The translations under genes were made by a program, and so were the position numbers. From contig NC_060232.1 in assembly GCF_021155775.2 (NCBI RefSeq), forward strand, positions 1,984,001 to 2,048,000: DNA of 64,000 nt. The letters are read 5' to 3'. Position 1 is the first letter of the stretch. Each line of letters starts with the position of its first letter. The stretch is from Neodiprion pinetum. Lineage: Eukaryota > Arthropoda > Insecta > Hymenoptera > Diprionidae. Below, piece after piece: positions 63,701 through 64,000 of the stretch. Under the pieces are notes generated by a model. The model saw only the letters and a list, made by a program, of their open reading frames with translations. It made no database searches and was not told where the DNA came from.

Positions 63701-64000
63701 CCTGCACTTTTCAAAATCGCGAAAATTTTCGCCAAAAATGCAAAGGGGTTAGCCTTACTTTTTTTTCATTTTTCGACCAAAAAATTTTTGGTCTCAGATT
63801 CGATTCTAATGACCCTTACCTGACTAATTGGACCACCAGGAACTCAGAAAACACAGCAAAAAGAGCGTGGGATCAACAGGAGAGAAGTTACGGAGGAAAA
63901 AGCACCTGCTGAAAAATGTCGAAAACACAGGTTCTCGTTTTTAGGCTCTAACTTTTGTTGCGTTGATCGCAGCGTATTGGGACTGCGCCCAATCGATTTC

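Larger units (their letters stand above)
40255..64000. repeat. Satellite array, 342-bp monomer, about 69 head-to-tail copies
   Basis: The same 342-bp unit repeats without interruption to the end of the window (for example GCCTTAC at 40491 and again at 40833). Copies differ by only a few bases, and a few have one extra T in the T-run before CATTTTTCGACC. The unit is AT-rich. Two inverted repeats occur in most copies: GCGAAAATTTTCGC and GACCAAAAAATTTTTGGTC. Linked variants show higher-order structure, including a local three-monomer period of 1026 bp and a duplicated block of 19 monomers. Since 342 is a multiple of three, frames stay in register and the same 75-90 codon open frames recur, but each monomer has stops and nothing suggests coding. 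No CENP-B box was seen. The role is unknown; a pericentromeric or heterochromatic block is likely. Confidence 0.97.

Noticed and set aside
40373..63912. Dozens of repeated 75-90 codon open frames on both strands in the satellite
   Set aside because: They recur only because the 342-bp monomer is a multiple of three. Every monomer has stops in each frame, there is no start context, and substitutions are not biased to third positions.
40255..64000. CENP-B box in the satellite monomer
   Set aside because: I looked for TTCG-N4-A-N2-CGGG on both strands of the monomer and found no match.
40255..64000. CRISPR-like array
   Set aside because: Repeats are long, contiguous and without unique spacers, and the host is eukaryotic; this is a tandem satellite.

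Overview
The window is animal nuclear DNA. Genes are split into short exons with GT-AG introns of tens to hundreds of bases, intergenic DNA is AT-rich, and there are no operons. The gene content (Relish-type NF-kB with ankyrin repeats, a legless/BCL9 homologue, lambda-crystallin/CRYL1, an ALDH1-like cluster) points to an insect. A hymenopteran is my best guess, but that is inference from general impression and not from a decisive marker.

Layout. 1-15976: a tandem array of ALDH1-like aldehyde dehydrogenase genes, all on the minus strand. From right to left these are two complete 11-exon genes (15976-12318 and 10654-7006, 491 aa each), one gene with ten good exons but no recognisable first exon (4749-2524), and a broken fragment at the left edge (507-1). 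Between the copies are a tRNA-like element and a 45-bp direct repeat. 18853-24020: Relish on the minus strand, 18 coding exons, 882 aa, with a Rel homology domain, an NLS, ankyrin repeats and a death domain. A perfect palindromic kB site lies about 400 bp upstream of its start codon. 26771-29998 (possibly from 26650 and possibly to 30188): a legless/BCL9 homologue on the plus strand, head-to-head with Relish. 30797-34049: CRYL1 (L-gulonate 3-dehydrogenase) on the minus strand, with an 841-bp inverted-repeat transposon in its third intron. 35555-39694: a gene I do not recognise on the plus strand, coding for a 1004-aa predicted single-pass membrane protein with a signal peptide. 40255-64000: an uninterrupted satellite array of about 69 copies of a 342-bp monomer that runs off the window.

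Functional reading. The ALDH copies probably oxidise aldehydes in the cytosol and have diversified by duplication, with signs of gene conversion and of pseudogenisation. Relish is the transcription factor of the IMD immune pathway; its upstream kB site suggests autoregulation. Legless/BCL9 is a Wnt/beta-catenin co-activator. These neighbours have no obvious shared pathway. The satellite at the right marks the border of a heterochromatic, perhaps pericentromeric, block.

Exon boundaries were worked out by hand from splice-site motifs, reading phase and family alignment. In every gene described the phases are consistent from exon to exon. No transcript evidence was available.
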